63,700 nucleotides of DNA from an uncultured Prevotellaceae bacterium. GTDB taxonomy: Bacteria; Bacteroidota; Bacteroidia; Bacteroidales; Bacteroidaceae. The stretch covers positions 1 to 63,700 of the forward strand of contig ONYA01000030.1 in the NCBI GenBank assembly GCA_900321965.1, read 5' to 3'. Positions 1 to 7,229 of this stretch are shown piece by piece (position 1 is the stretch's first letter; each line of letters starts with the position of its first letter). Made by a program: the position numbers and the translations under genes. The notes under the pieces are model-generated. The model made no database searches and was not told the DNA's origin. It was given only the letters and a program-made list of their open reading frames with translations.

Positions 1-81
1 CAGAAGGGAGTAGACTGGCAGTTTACGAATGAAGAGGCAAGGGTTAAACTAAAACACTTGTACCCTTTAGTCAACTTTTAG
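1..81 (+). CDS. C-terminal end of a transposase, probably IS630 type (partial)
   Basis: An open frame runs in from the left edge and stops with TAG at 79-81, giving the last 26 residues of a protein that begins outside the window. The tail (DWQFTNEEARVKLKHLYP) resembles the C-terminal end of IS630/DDE_3 transposases, which often finish with a W-x-FTT-x-DAR-x-KL-x-x-LYP pattern. This is family recall on a short fragment, so the naming is tentative. It converges on the LRR gene with only three bases between the two stop codons. That placement suggests the insertion sequence truncated the LRR gene. Confidence 0.45.
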   Translation, partial: QKGVDWQFTNEEARVKLKHLYPLVNF

Positions 82-84
82 ACT

Positions 85-921
85 TTACAGACTACTAGTC
101 ACGGTACTGTTAAATGCAGAATTACCAATGTAGGTGACACCCGCCGGGATTTCTATACTGGTGATATTACAATAGCCAAATGCCGATCCACCGATACTCT
201 TCAGACTCGAAGGAAAATTCACAGCTGTGATATCCACGCATTGCCTCAACGAAGCGCTTGCGATAACTTTTGTGCCTTCTTTTATGGTAACGGTGCCTGT
301 AGGATATTGGCCCTTTACTCCAAATAGGATGTTGTCAATATAGAACAGCCCATCAGCTGCAGCAGCGTAACGAGTATCGTACCATGGGGTGTTACCAAAG
401 GCATCACTGGAGATATATTCCAAGGTAGAGGGCAGTGTCACATTATTCAAGGAAGAACAGCCATTGAATGCCCAGCTGCCTATAAAAGACATTTTCTGTG
501 GGAAAACGACACTGGACAGACTCTCACAATTCGAGAAGGCAGACATGTCAATGGAGTCCACACTGGCAGAAAGCGTGGCTTGAACCAGATTCTTACATTT
601 ACAGAAGGCACTTCGCCCTATATAGGTAATGCCCCTCGGAACGCTGACGCTTGTAATCGCCTCGTTGCCGTAAAAAGCATATGAAGCAATATTAGTTACT
701 GCATACTCATGACCATCAACAGTGATTTTTGAAAGAATGTCTATACTGCCTGTTGCATCAGGAGAGCCAGCAGTCGTAGTAGCACCAGCCATTACCTTAG
801 CCGTACTACCACCCACCGTATACTCATAGTTGACTTTCGTTGCTGGATCTTGCCACACGTCGGCAAGAACGGAGATTGGCAACAGCATTGCCAATAGCGA
901 TAATAAAAAGTTTTTTTTCAT
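85..921 (-). CDS. BspA-like leucine-rich-repeat secreted protein, possibly truncated
   Basis: The product is 278 residues, with a lipophilic N-terminal signal peptide ending near ALADVW. Several LRR_5 (Treponema pallidum/BspA type) repeats follow, recognisable as I-xx-xAFxxC-xxL-xx-v-xLP units such as YIGRSAFCKCKNL and FIGSWAFNGCSSL. Proteins of this family are secreted or surface-exposed in Bacteroidales and are linked to adhesion. The gene stops inside a repeat (IGNSAFNST then five residues) without a C-terminal sorting tail. The stop lies three bases from the stop of the convergent transposase, so loss of the 3' end by insertion is plausible. No clear TAnnTTTG promoter is seen upstream. 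Confidence 0.8.
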   Translation of the reverse strand: MKKNFLLSLLAMLLPISVLADVWQDPATKVNYEYTVGGSTAKVMAGATTTAGSPDATGSIDILSKITVDGHEYAVTNIASYAFYGNEAITSVSVPRGITYIGRSAFCKCKNLVQATLSASVDSIDMSAFSNCESLSSVVFPQKMSFIGSWAFNGCSSLNNVTLPSTLEYISSDAFGNTPWYDTRYAAAADGLFYIDNILFGVKGQYPTGTVTIKEGTKVIASASLRQCVDITAVNFPSSLKSIGGSAFGYCNITSIEIPAGVTYIGNSAFNSTVTSSL

Positions 922-1012
922 AGCTTTACTTTATAATGAACGATTATTTTCTTAGCTTGGAAAGACACACAATTACTCAACTTACTTCGTCTACGTTCTT
1001 GAGGTATCGCCA

Positions 1013-1057
1013 ATATGTCTTGTCGTTTATATCATATGCAGTACGGTTTGGTTAGAC
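1013..1057 (-). repeat. 3' boundary module of accessory cassette (copy 1)
   Basis: Read on the minus strand this is GTCTAACCAAACCGTACTGC followed by rTATGATATAAACGACAAGACAT. It lies 15 nt after the stop of the DUF6575-like gene. The same block occurs after the DUF2442 remnant (2182-2231) and after the HEPN gene (29910-29960), always just beyond the stop codon. I see no strong hairpin or coding potential inside it. Confidence 0.8.
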
Positions 1058-1072
1058 GATGAATGATCTGTG

Positions 1073-1594
1073 TTAGAAGATGGCAGCCTGAGTGACAACC
1101 TTTTTTAAGGCCGAGACAGGGAAACCTATCTTATGGAGAATCTCTTCAAAGCGAGTACGTTCGTTGTAAGGAATGGTTAACTCGTAGGTCATCAGTTCAC
1201 GTGCATCCTCCGCAGGAACAGGCTCAAACTCGTAGTAGGAGTCTGCTTCAGGCAGATAGTCCTCTGGGATTGCTGATGGCTGTACGAGCTTGATGTTATG
1301 ATAGTGAATGTCGTTGTCAACATCAACAGAGTAAAGATAACCGTCGTTGGGGGTTTCAATGAGTTCGAGAAGTGTAATCTTCTTACCTATATATTTCTGA
1401 AGACTGGCCAGACTGACACGGAGTACCAGCCAGCGGTTGTTCTGACTGTCACGGTCTACCCAATAGAACAGATAGTCGTCGCCCTTTGGACTGACATAAT
1501 GCGACAGGAGTGGGCCGTCGAAAGTTATAAGATCGGCCATCTTCCTGAAACCGCTGAAATCATATTGTATGTCGTAACCTTCAATCTTTCTCAT
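1073..1594 (-). CDS. DUF6575-like protein of unknown function
   Basis: The product is 173 residues from the ATG at 1594. An in-frame TTG four codons upstream is possible but less likely. The N-terminal half (DGPLLSHY, DDYLFYWVDRD, NRWLVLRV, LLELIETP, DGYLYSVDVDND) matches my memory of the DUF6575 domain, a small uncharacterised domain common in accessory regions. The C-terminal third (about 115-173) is unassigned. The gene overlaps the upstream gene by 14 nt, so the two are co-transcribed and probably act together. The pair sits in a cassette-like unit with a 5' hairpin/promoter module at 2060-2140 and a 3' module at 1013-1057. A role in defence or toxin-antitoxin biology is a guess from context only. 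Confidence 0.6.
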   Translation of the reverse strand: MRKIEGYDIQYDFSGFRKMADLITFDGPLLSHYVSPKGDDYLFYWVDRDSQNNRWLVLRVSLASLQKYIGKKITLLELIETPNDGYLYSVDVDNDIHYHNIKLVQPSAIPEDYLPEADSYYEFEPVPAEDARELMTYELTIPYNERTRFEEILHKIGFPVSALKKVVTQAAIF

Positions 1595-2045
1595 CTTCTT
1601 TCTCAATTAAGCTCTTGGTTATTTGAAACGTTTTGTTCATGTCGCAAGCTTCGTATTCGTAGAAATCGAAGTGACCGTTAGAAGCCGTCTTCGTTTTCCG
1701 ACCATCTTCATTGGATAATTTCCCTTCTGACAATGAGTCGCCAATAGTACTTGCAATATTCTTGAATGCTTTACGAAGATTGAGATAAAACAACTCGGCC
1801 TTTTCTGTTGTGGAAAAGCATGAGAGCGCAAGCAATGAGGTGTTACCTTTTCCATTGTTAATGTCCTGAAGCATCCGTTTCGGATTGCTCAAGTATTGTG
1901 GGATGTGATTCTGGTAATCTGCTCCCAAGAATGCAAAGCGACAGGCATTCATATCATTGGGAGCAAAAAGTTCCGGCAGTTGACAGCCTAAAGCCAGCAA
2001 CATATCAATCTGTTTCTGATATTTGAACTTTTCTTCCTTCATCAT
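1581..2045 (-). CDS. Hypothetical protein, first gene of a two-gene cassette
   Basis: The product is 154 residues. I place the start at the ATG at 2043-2045 because the further upstream TTG at 2069 overlaps the promoter -7 box (2067-2074). I do not recognise the family. The protein is soluble-looking, with no signal peptide or membrane segment, a charged N-terminus, a conserved-looking centre (LPELFAPNDMNACRFAFLGADY) and a charged C-terminus ending KEDEKD. Its stop overlaps the start of the DUF6575-like gene by 14 nt, which indicates translational coupling. It is driven by the repeated cassette promoter. Confidence 0.6.
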   Translation of the reverse strand: MMKEEKFKYQKQIDMLLALGCQLPELFAPNDMNACRFAFLGADYQNHIPQYLSNPKRMLQDINNGKGNTSLLALSCFSTTEKAELFYLNLRKAFKNIASTIGDSLSEGKLSNEDGRKTKTASNGHFDFYEYEACDMNKTFQITKSLIEKEDEKD

Positions 2046-2059
2046 TCTGATTTGTTCAT

Positions 2060-2231
2060 ACGCCTGCAAAGATAAGCATTATTTCTGAAACTTACAAGAA
2101 AAACACAAAAAATCTCCGAAGCGGTGGGCTTCGGAGGATTTGGAGAAATAAGATTCAAACGGACGCTTCTTATCTTATGTATGTCTTTATGTCTTGTCGT
2201 TTATATCATACGCAGTACGGTTTGGTTAGAC
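2060..2231 (-). repeat. Composite cassette boundary: 3' module plus hairpin/promoter 5' module (copy 2)
   Basis: Read on the minus strand, 2231-2182 is the 3' module (GTCTAACCAAACCGTACTGC start) that closes the preceding DUF2442 unit. A linker with GAAGCGTCCG follows, then a perfect 9-bp hairpin CTCCGAAGC-CCACC-GCTTCGGAG (2114-2136) with a T-rich tail, a CTTG -33 element, and a TATCTTTG -7 box (2067-2074) for the next two genes. The block at 29910-30060 is nearly identical over its whole length, and 29167-29250 matches the hairpin/promoter half. Confidence 0.85.
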
Positions 2232-2246
2232 AATGATTCTTTTTCC

Positions 2247-2475
2247 TTAAACAATTGTACCTGCATACAATTGCTCAATAGGGAATATCAGGTCCCAGTT
2301 CTTTCCCCAAACGACGTTGCCGCTATCAATGGTGAAACGGCTGAACTTACGGGGATCAAGATACTTGTTGTATTGAGGATGTGGGTGACGGCGGATGAAG
2401 TCACCAATATCACCCCCCCTGGGGTGGTATTGTCGCTGAATGTCAGGCTTTCGTTTCAATGATTCTACCGCAAAG
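2247..2475 (-). pseudogene. DUF2442-like remnant with frameshift
   Basis: The downstream part reads YLDPRKFSRFTIDSGNVVWG then WDLIFPIEQLYAGTIV, which resembles the C-terminal half of DUF2442 proteins. These are small proteins often paired with DUF4160 in toxin-antitoxin-like modules. Upstream, another frame reads ESLTFSDNTTPGG, the expected N-terminal strand of the same domain. The two frames meet at a run of seven C (2413-2419 on the plus strand), where one extra base would restore a single frame. No good start codon remains. A TATCTTTG promoter lies at 2471-2478 and a 3' boundary module follows 15 nt after the stop, so this was once a complete cassette. The frame can also be read open from a TTG, so a short intact protein cannot be excluded. 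Confidence 0.5.
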
Positions 2476-2478
2476 ATA
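2471..2478 (-). promoter_or_regulatory. -7 promoter box of the DUF2442 cassette
   Basis: The minus strand reads AATAATGCCTATCTTTGC, nearly the same promoter end as in the other two cassette 5' modules. The hairpin half is not present upstream. Confidence 0.6.
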
Positions 2479-2592
2479 GGCATTATTTTTCAAAGTTGCA
2501 AAGAAATCAGTGAAAAATGTATGTCTTGTCGGCAAATAAGCTTGATGAGAAAGTTTTTCGTTGTAAATGAAGTGTCAGTGAAAAATAATCGC

Positions 2593-2600
2593 TATCTTTG
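2593..2600 (+). promoter_or_regulatory. Promoter -7 box of the thioredoxin-like gene
   Basis: TATCTTTG matches the Bacteroidetes TAnnTTTG consensus, 16 nt before the first ATG of the next gene. Confidence 0.7.
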
Positions 2601-2616
2601 CAACCAAAAATAGAAT

Positions 2617-3708
2617 ATGATTATGAAGAAATTTTTATCAATAGCAGCGATGGTGGCTGCGGTGATGCCAGGAATGGCACAACAGACGAAGTATTCCGTC
2701 AGCGGAATTAGTAGTGACAATGGTAGTGTGGTGTATCTGACAAACCAGAACAACATGGTCCTCATCGACAGTACGACTGTGGCCGAGGGTAAGTTTGCGT
2801 TCGCAGGGGCTGTAGATAAGGACGCCCTGCTGACAGTGAGACTGAAGAAGAATGCTGATTGGCAGACACCTTTCTTCAACGACGGTACGCCCATCACCAT
2901 CAATCTGAACGACAGCACGCTGAAGGGCTCTGCGCTGAACGAGAAGCTGAATGCCTACGACCGACAGATGAACGAGCCGTTGGCACGCTTCAGGGCAAAG
3001 CTCGCTGGAATGACGGATGCCGAGAAAGAGGCCCATGAAGAGGAGCTGAATAATGAGGTGAAGAAAATATTCGACGACGAGACAGCCTTTGTCAACAAGA
3101 TTTTCGTCGATGAGCGTAACACCCTGATTCCCGTGGCCTTTGCCGAAGAGTACTTCTACGAGAACGGACTGAGGGCTTACGACAAGCTGGTAGCTGAGAA
3201 GGTGGCCTTTGCCAACCATCCTGCGCTGAAACAAGCGCGAGAGATTGTGGCCTTCACGATGGCTCCTGCCGAAAAGACGGCCTTCATCGGTCAGAAGTTT
3301 ACTGACTTGGAAATGGCTGCCCCCGACGGTAAGATGCACAAGGTCAGCGAACTGACAGGCACGGGCAAGTGGGTGCTCGTAGATTTCTGGGCTTCGTGGT
3401 GTGGCCCCTGCCGTGCGGAAATGCCTAACGTGTTGGACGCCTACAACAAATACCACGCCAAGGGTTTCGAGGTGGTCGGCGTCTCGTTCGACAATAAGAA
3501 AGAGGCTTGGGTGAAAGGTGTCGAACAGTTGAAGTTGCCTTGGCTGCAAATTTCCGACCTAAAGGGCTGGCAGTGTGCCGCTGCATCCATCTATAAGATT
3601 GACGGCATTCCCGACAACATCCTAATCGACCCGCAGGGAAAGATTACTGATCGCGCCCTTCGCGGCAAAGAGTTGCAAAGTCGTCTGCAGGAAATCTTCG
3701 GAGAGTAA
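2617..3708 (+). CDS. Secreted TlpA-like thiol-disulfide oxidoreductase with DUF4369-type N-terminus
   Basis: The product is 363 residues. A signal peptide ends near GMAQQ; the start could also be the second ATG at 2623. Residues about 25-110 form a beta-rich DUF4369-like domain, followed by a charged helical linker. The C-terminal thioredoxin fold (about 225-363) has WASWCGPCRAEMP with catalytic Cys262 and Cys265, and the cis-Pro region IDGIPDNILID. Such proteins reduce or isomerise disulfides, or deliver electrons to partners, in the periplasm; the substrate cannot be read from the sequence. It is a single gene behind its own promoter. A fragment of the cassette 3' module (GTCTTGTCGTTTA, 3731-3743) follows the stop. 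Confidence 0.9.
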   Translation: MIMKKFLSIAAMVAAVMPGMAQQTKYSVSGISSDNGSVVYLTNQNNMVLIDSTTVAEGKFAFAGAVDKDALLTVRLKKNADWQTPFFNDGTPITINLNDSTLKGSALNEKLNAYDRQMNEPLARFRAKLAGMTDAEKEAHEEELNNEVKKIFDDETAFVNKIFVDERNTLIPVAFAEEYFYENGLRAYDKLVAEKVAFANHPALKQAREIVAFTMAPAEKTAFIGQKFTDLEMAAPDGKMHKVSELTGTGKWVLVDFWASWCGPCRAEMPNVLDAYNKYHAKGFEVVGVSFDNKKEAWVKGVEQLKLPWLQISDLKGWQCAAASIYKIDGIPDNILIDPQGKITDRALRGKELQSRLQEIFGE

Positions 3709-3725
3709 ATGATTAAGGGGAGAAA

Positions 3726-3743
3726 TGTACGTCTTGTCGTTTA
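3726..3743. repeat. Partial copy of cassette 3' module
   Basis: TACGTCTTGTCGTTTA matches the interior of the cassette 3' module (TATGTCTTGTCGTTTA) in the same orientation as at 1013-1057. A shorter match (ATGTCTTGTCG) lies at about 2521-2531. They are too short to be sure, but they repeat the same core around this cluster. Confidence 0.4.
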
Positions 3744-5759
3744 CCCGAAGATTTTCTTCAGGAGACCACGTTTCTTTTTCCCTTCCTTTTCTTCCTGCTC
3801 CTGCTTGGCCTTCTTCTGTTCTTTCTTTTGCTCCTTTTTCAGTTGCTTCTCAAGTTTCTTTCTCTCCTTCTCCTCGGCCTTCTTCTGGCGGTCTTCGTCA
3901 GAGAGGCGGTGGAGCTTGAGGCCGGGCTTGGTGATCTTCATCTTCTTCAGATCGTCGGTGTTGGTGAACGAGAAGTTGCACATGAGGTCCATGTGGCGGC
4001 CACGCGTATGCATGCTTCCTGTGGCTACGGCACCGTCGCTCTCCACGTCGAGGGCGACGTTACGCACCTTGAGCTTCTTGTAGATCACCTCCTCAACCTG
4101 TATGTCGACGTGGCCGATGGGCAGATGGCCGCCCTTCAGCTGTCGCATCTTGGCTGTACGGGGTTTGGAGATGTCTATCTTGAAGTTGGCGTTGCAGGCG
4201 GCAACGCCGATGTCGGGCAGGTTGAAGGTCTTGTCGACGTTGATGGCTGGCGAGCTGGCATTGCCGAAGACATACTTCTGGTTCTCGTCGATGGTGAAGT
4301 TGAAGTCGAGGTTGCCCACATTGGTGGTCAGCCGTCCGCGGAACATCTCCTTGCGCCAGACGACGTCGAACTGTCCTGTATAGTGTATGTCGCCTAAGGC
4401 GTGAAGCTGCTTCATCATCAGCCGCTTGACGGGGAACTGGCTGATAACCTTCTCCTTGATGCCACCTTTGGCAAACATCTCGCTAACGTTGAAGTGAACA
4501 ACTAACTGGCGGCTGTCCTTCAGGTTCTTGATGTTGCCGTCGGCCCTGATGCGCAGCTGTTTCTCAGGCGTGTTCACCCTGACGCCTGTGAACGTCATGC
4601 CCTGGTCGGTGCCGTTGAGGGTGGCTACGAGTTGCAGAGGCATTTGGAACTTGCTCAGCACGGGGGCGAAAGTTTTGGAGATGTCCTTCAACACGACATG
4701 GCCGCTGATGGGTGACGTCCGATAGGCCAGTGAGCGTCCTTCCTTCTTGTTGGCAAAGGTCATGATACCATCGGCAAACTTCAGGGTGGTCTGGCCCTGC
4801 TGGATGGTGACGTTGCTGAGATGAGCCTCGCGCTTGTTGGCAGCCACTTTCATGTTGAGCTGCTTCAGGTCGATTCCCATGGCGGCATCGGTGGCGCTGC
4901 CCCTGACGGTGGCCGCGACGCTGTCGAGGCTCAGGTAGCTGACCATCGCCTGCAACTGCAGGCAGACGTCGAAGTGTCCCACGTCGAAGGCGCCGCGCTT
5001 GGGTTTGTTGTGATTCTTTCGCGGCCGGTGGTTATCCGTCTTATAGCGCAGGTTCTCGACGTTCAGCTGGCGGCGTCCGTTCTTGTCGACGTAGAGCAAC
5101 GCGCCGACGCTGGCAGCATGGTCGATGGTAATACCCTTCTTGTTCTTCGACTTCCACGCCGTCGTCACGTCCCTCACCTCGACGGTATGCGTATCGCCCG
5201 ACTGATGGTGGTAGCCTAACCAGCCCAAGTGGTAGCGGCTGTCGTTGTACTGCAGGTTGATGTCGTCGACCGCCACATTGTTGACGTCGATTTTCAGTTT
5301 CTTCTTCGACTTCGTCTCGGCGGAATCCGGTTGTTGCTCCTTCGTCTTGCGGCTCAGGCTGTCGATGACGAACTGGAAGTTGGCCACAGAGTCGGTATCG
5401 GCCTTGACGACGAGCGCCCGGCAACCCTTGAGCGACACCTTGGTGATGTCCACCTCGTCGTGGCGCAGCGCCATCAGACGGATGCCTGCCGCCAACTGCT
5501 CCACCTGCAACATCTTACGCTGCTGCTGGTCTTCGACGTCGACGCCATAGAGTTCCACCACCTGGTTCATCAGACTGATGTGGACGCTATCGACGGTGAC
5601 TCGCGTTCCTAACCGCTCCGACAGCATTTCCACGGCCCGCTTCATCACCTTGTTCTGAAACGAGCTGCTGTTCAGCAGGAACGTGGCTCCCACCAACAGC
5701 ACTATCAGCAAAGCGACAATAGCGCCAAGGATTTTCAGTGTCAGCAGCAGTTTACGCAT
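3741..5759 (-). CDS. AsmA-like inner-membrane-anchored protein
   Basis: The product is 672 residues. A single N-terminal membrane anchor (about 8-30, ILGAIVALLIVLLVGATFLL) is followed by an AsmA-type start (LGTRVTVDSVHISLMNQVVELYGVDVED) and a long periplasmic beta-rich region. AsmA/TamB-family proteins are thought to bridge the envelope and affect lipid or outer-membrane protein transport. The last ~55 residues are very rich in Lys/Glu/Gln (KKAEEKERKKLEKQLKKEQK) and are predicted to be a charged helix. It is the last gene of an operon with the CaCA antiporter (23-nt gap) and a response regulator. No enzymatic motif is seen. Confidence 0.75.
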   Translation of the reverse strand: MRKLLLTLKILGAIVALLIVLLVGATFLLNSSSFQNKVMKRAVEMLSERLGTRVTVDSVHISLMNQVVELYGVDVEDQQQRKMLQVEQLAAGIRLMALRHDEVDITKVSLKGCRALVVKADTDSVANFQFVIDSLSRKTKEQQPDSAETKSKKKLKIDVNNVAVDDINLQYNDSRYHLGWLGYHHQSGDTHTVEVRDVTTAWKSKNKKGITIDHAASVGALLYVDKNGRRQLNVENLRYKTDNHRPRKNHNKPKRGAFDVGHFDVCLQLQAMVSYLSLDSVAATVRGSATDAAMGIDLKQLNMKVAANKREAHLSNVTIQQGQTTLKFADGIMTFANKKEGRSLAYRTSPISGHVVLKDISKTFAPVLSKFQMPLQLVATLNGTDQGMTFTGVRVNTPEKQLRIRADGNIKNLKDSRQLVVHFNVSEMFAKGGIKEKVISQFPVKRLMMKQLHALGDIHYTGQFDVVWRKEMFRGRLTTNVGNLDFNFTIDENQKYVFGNASSPAINVDKTFNLPDIGVAACNANFKIDISKPRTAKMRQLKGGHLPIGHVDIQVEEVIYKKLKVRNVALDVESDGAVATGSMHTRGRHMDLMCNFSFTNTDDLKKMKITKPGLKLHRLSDEDRQKKAEEKERKKLEKQLKKEQKKEQKKAKQEQEEKEGKKKRGLLKKIFG

Positions 5760-5782
5760 GTCTGTTGCCTCTTATTGCTCTA

Positions 5783-6718
5783 TCACAAATTATAGAAGAG
5801 CCAGCCCATATAGGCCATAAAAGCTAACGTCAGGACCGCTCCTTCCCATCGGGCGACGGTATACTTGGTATAGGAGAAAGCCCATACCATCAAGATACCA
5901 ACAAGCATCACCGAGAGGTCGACCACCGTGATGCCCTGTACCGCCATCGGACTGACGGTAGCCGTCAGACCCAGGATGAGCAGAATATTAAATACGTTGG
6001 AGCCGATGACGTTGCCGATGGCAATGGCCGACTGTCCCTTGCGGGCAGCGACGACGCTCGTCGCCAACTCAGGCAGCGACGTACCGCCAGCCACGATGGT
6101 CAGGCCGATGACGCCCTCGCTGATGTCCAACTCTCGCGCCACGTCAGAGGCTGAGTCAACAAAGAGGTTACTGCCGATGATAAGGCCCCCCAAGCCCGCT
6201 ACGACAAAGAGAATGTTTTTCCATACATTGACAGGAGCAACAGCCGAGGCTTCCTCACTGTCGTCCTTCTGGAAAGCCACTCGGAATGTGTAGACCATAA
6301 AAACAGCAAAGAACGCCAGCAACACAAGGCCGTCAAAGCGGCTGACGTCGCTTCCTACCAGGATGACAGCCAAGAGCAGCATAGAAGCTCCCACCGCGAA
6401 AGGCATATCCTTCTTCACCGTCGACGGGGCTATCACCATCGGCGCCACCATCGCCGCACAGCCTACTATCAGCAACGTATTAAAAATGTTACTGCCAACC
6501 ACATTGCCAACAGCCATATCGGGTGTGTCCTTCAGGGCCGACACCATACTGACGAAGAGTTCTGGTGCTGACGTACCGGCGGCTACAATCGTCAGTCCTA
6601 TTACAATTTCAGGCACACGCATACGTCGTGCCAATGCCGAGGCTCCTTCCGTCAAGCGGTCGGCTCCCCACAGCACCATCACCACACCTAAAATGATTAA
6701 TAGGAAATCAGATATCAT
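5783..6718 (-). CDS. Calcium/sodium antiporter, YrbG family
   Basis: The product is 311 residues with about ten hydrophobic segments in two homologous halves. Each half carries the CaCA signature: GNVVGSNIFNTLLI in the first and GNVIGSNVFNILLI in the second, together with the acidic alpha-repeat motifs GTSAPELFVS and GTSLPELATS. These proteins exchange Ca2+ (or K+) for Na+ across the inner membrane. The gene starts 3 nt after the response regulator stop and is followed 23 nt later by the AsmA-like gene, so all three are one transcription unit. Which cation it carries in vivo is not clear from sequence. Confidence 0.9.
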   Translation of the reverse strand: MISDFLLIILGVVMVLWGADRLTEGASALARRMRVPEIVIGLTIVAAGTSAPELFVSMVSALKDTPDMAVGNVVGSNIFNTLLIVGCAAMVAPMVIAPSTVKKDMPFAVGASMLLLAVILVGSDVSRFDGLVLLAFFAVFMVYTFRVAFQKDDSEEASAVAPVNVWKNILFVVAGLGGLIIGSNLFVDSASDVARELDISEGVIGLTIVAGGTSLPELATSVVAARKGQSAIAIGNVIGSNVFNILLILGLTATVSPMAVQGITVVDLSVMLVGILMVWAFSYTKYTVARWEGAVLTLAFMAYMGWLFYNL

Positions 6719-6721
6719 GTA

Positions 6722-7078
6722 TTACTGTCCAATCAGTGATGCAATAGTCGTCAGACATTTATCACTGCTGATAGGCTTCGTCAGAAAATTATCACAACCG
6801 GCCTCTATAGCCTGCTGACGGTCGCTCTCAAAGGCGTTGGCTGTCAGCGCTACCACGGGAAGGTCCGGATGAGCAGCCTTGATCTTGCCTGTAGCCTCCA
6901 AACCGTCCATAACGGGCATTTTGATGTCCATCAGAACCAGATCTATACCGCCGTTCTCAACCATATCGACAGCTTCCTGACCGTTCTTGGCTCGCAAGAA
7001 CTGATAACTACGCTTAAGGATATAAGTCATAAGGATGTAGTTGCTGTCATTGTCTTCTGCTACTAATATTGTTTTCAT
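6722..7078 (-). CDS. Single-domain response regulator (CheY-like)
   Basis: The product is 118 residues from the ATG at 7078; an 18-residue upstream extension would start inside the leader. It is a complete receiver domain: acidic pair Glu8-Asp9, phospho-acceptor Asp51 in LVLMDIKMP, Thr79 in VALTAN and Lys101 in FLTKPIS. There is no output domain, and no histidine kinase is nearby. The sequence is of the type often found as the receiver of hybrid kinases. It is the first gene of an operon with an ion antiporter and an AsmA-like protein, so it may work by protein-protein contact. Confidence 0.85.
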   Translation of the reverse strand: MKTILVAEDNDSNYILMTYILKRSYQFLRAKNGQEAVDMVENGGIDLVLMDIKMPVMDGLEATGKIKAAHPDLPVVALTANAFESDRQQAIEAGCDNFLTKPISSDKCLTTIASLIGQ

Positions 7079-7129
7079 TGTCTGAAAGATTTTAAGTCCG
7101 AAAAATAAAGTTATTTCAATAATCTGACA

Positions 7130-7137
7130 CAAAATTA
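7130..7137 (-). promoter_or_regulatory. Promoter -7 box of the response regulator operon
   Basis: The minus strand reads TAATTTTG, matching TAnnTTTG about 52 nt before the ATG. It is divergent from the GH51 promoter at 7182-7189. Confidence 0.55.
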
Positions 7138-7181
7138 CAATAAAATTTCGGAAAAACCTTGTTTTTTATCAATTTTTTAAC

Positions 7182-7189
7182 TAATTTTG
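7182..7189 (+). promoter_or_regulatory. Promoter -7 box of the GH51-GH127 operon
   Basis: TAATTTTG followed by CACC, 40 nt before the ATG of the GH51 gene. A TTG -33-like element lies at about 7160-7162. Confidence 0.6.
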
Positions 7190-7229
7190 CACCACAAGAA
7201 CTATTAACTCAATAACAACTAATAATTAT

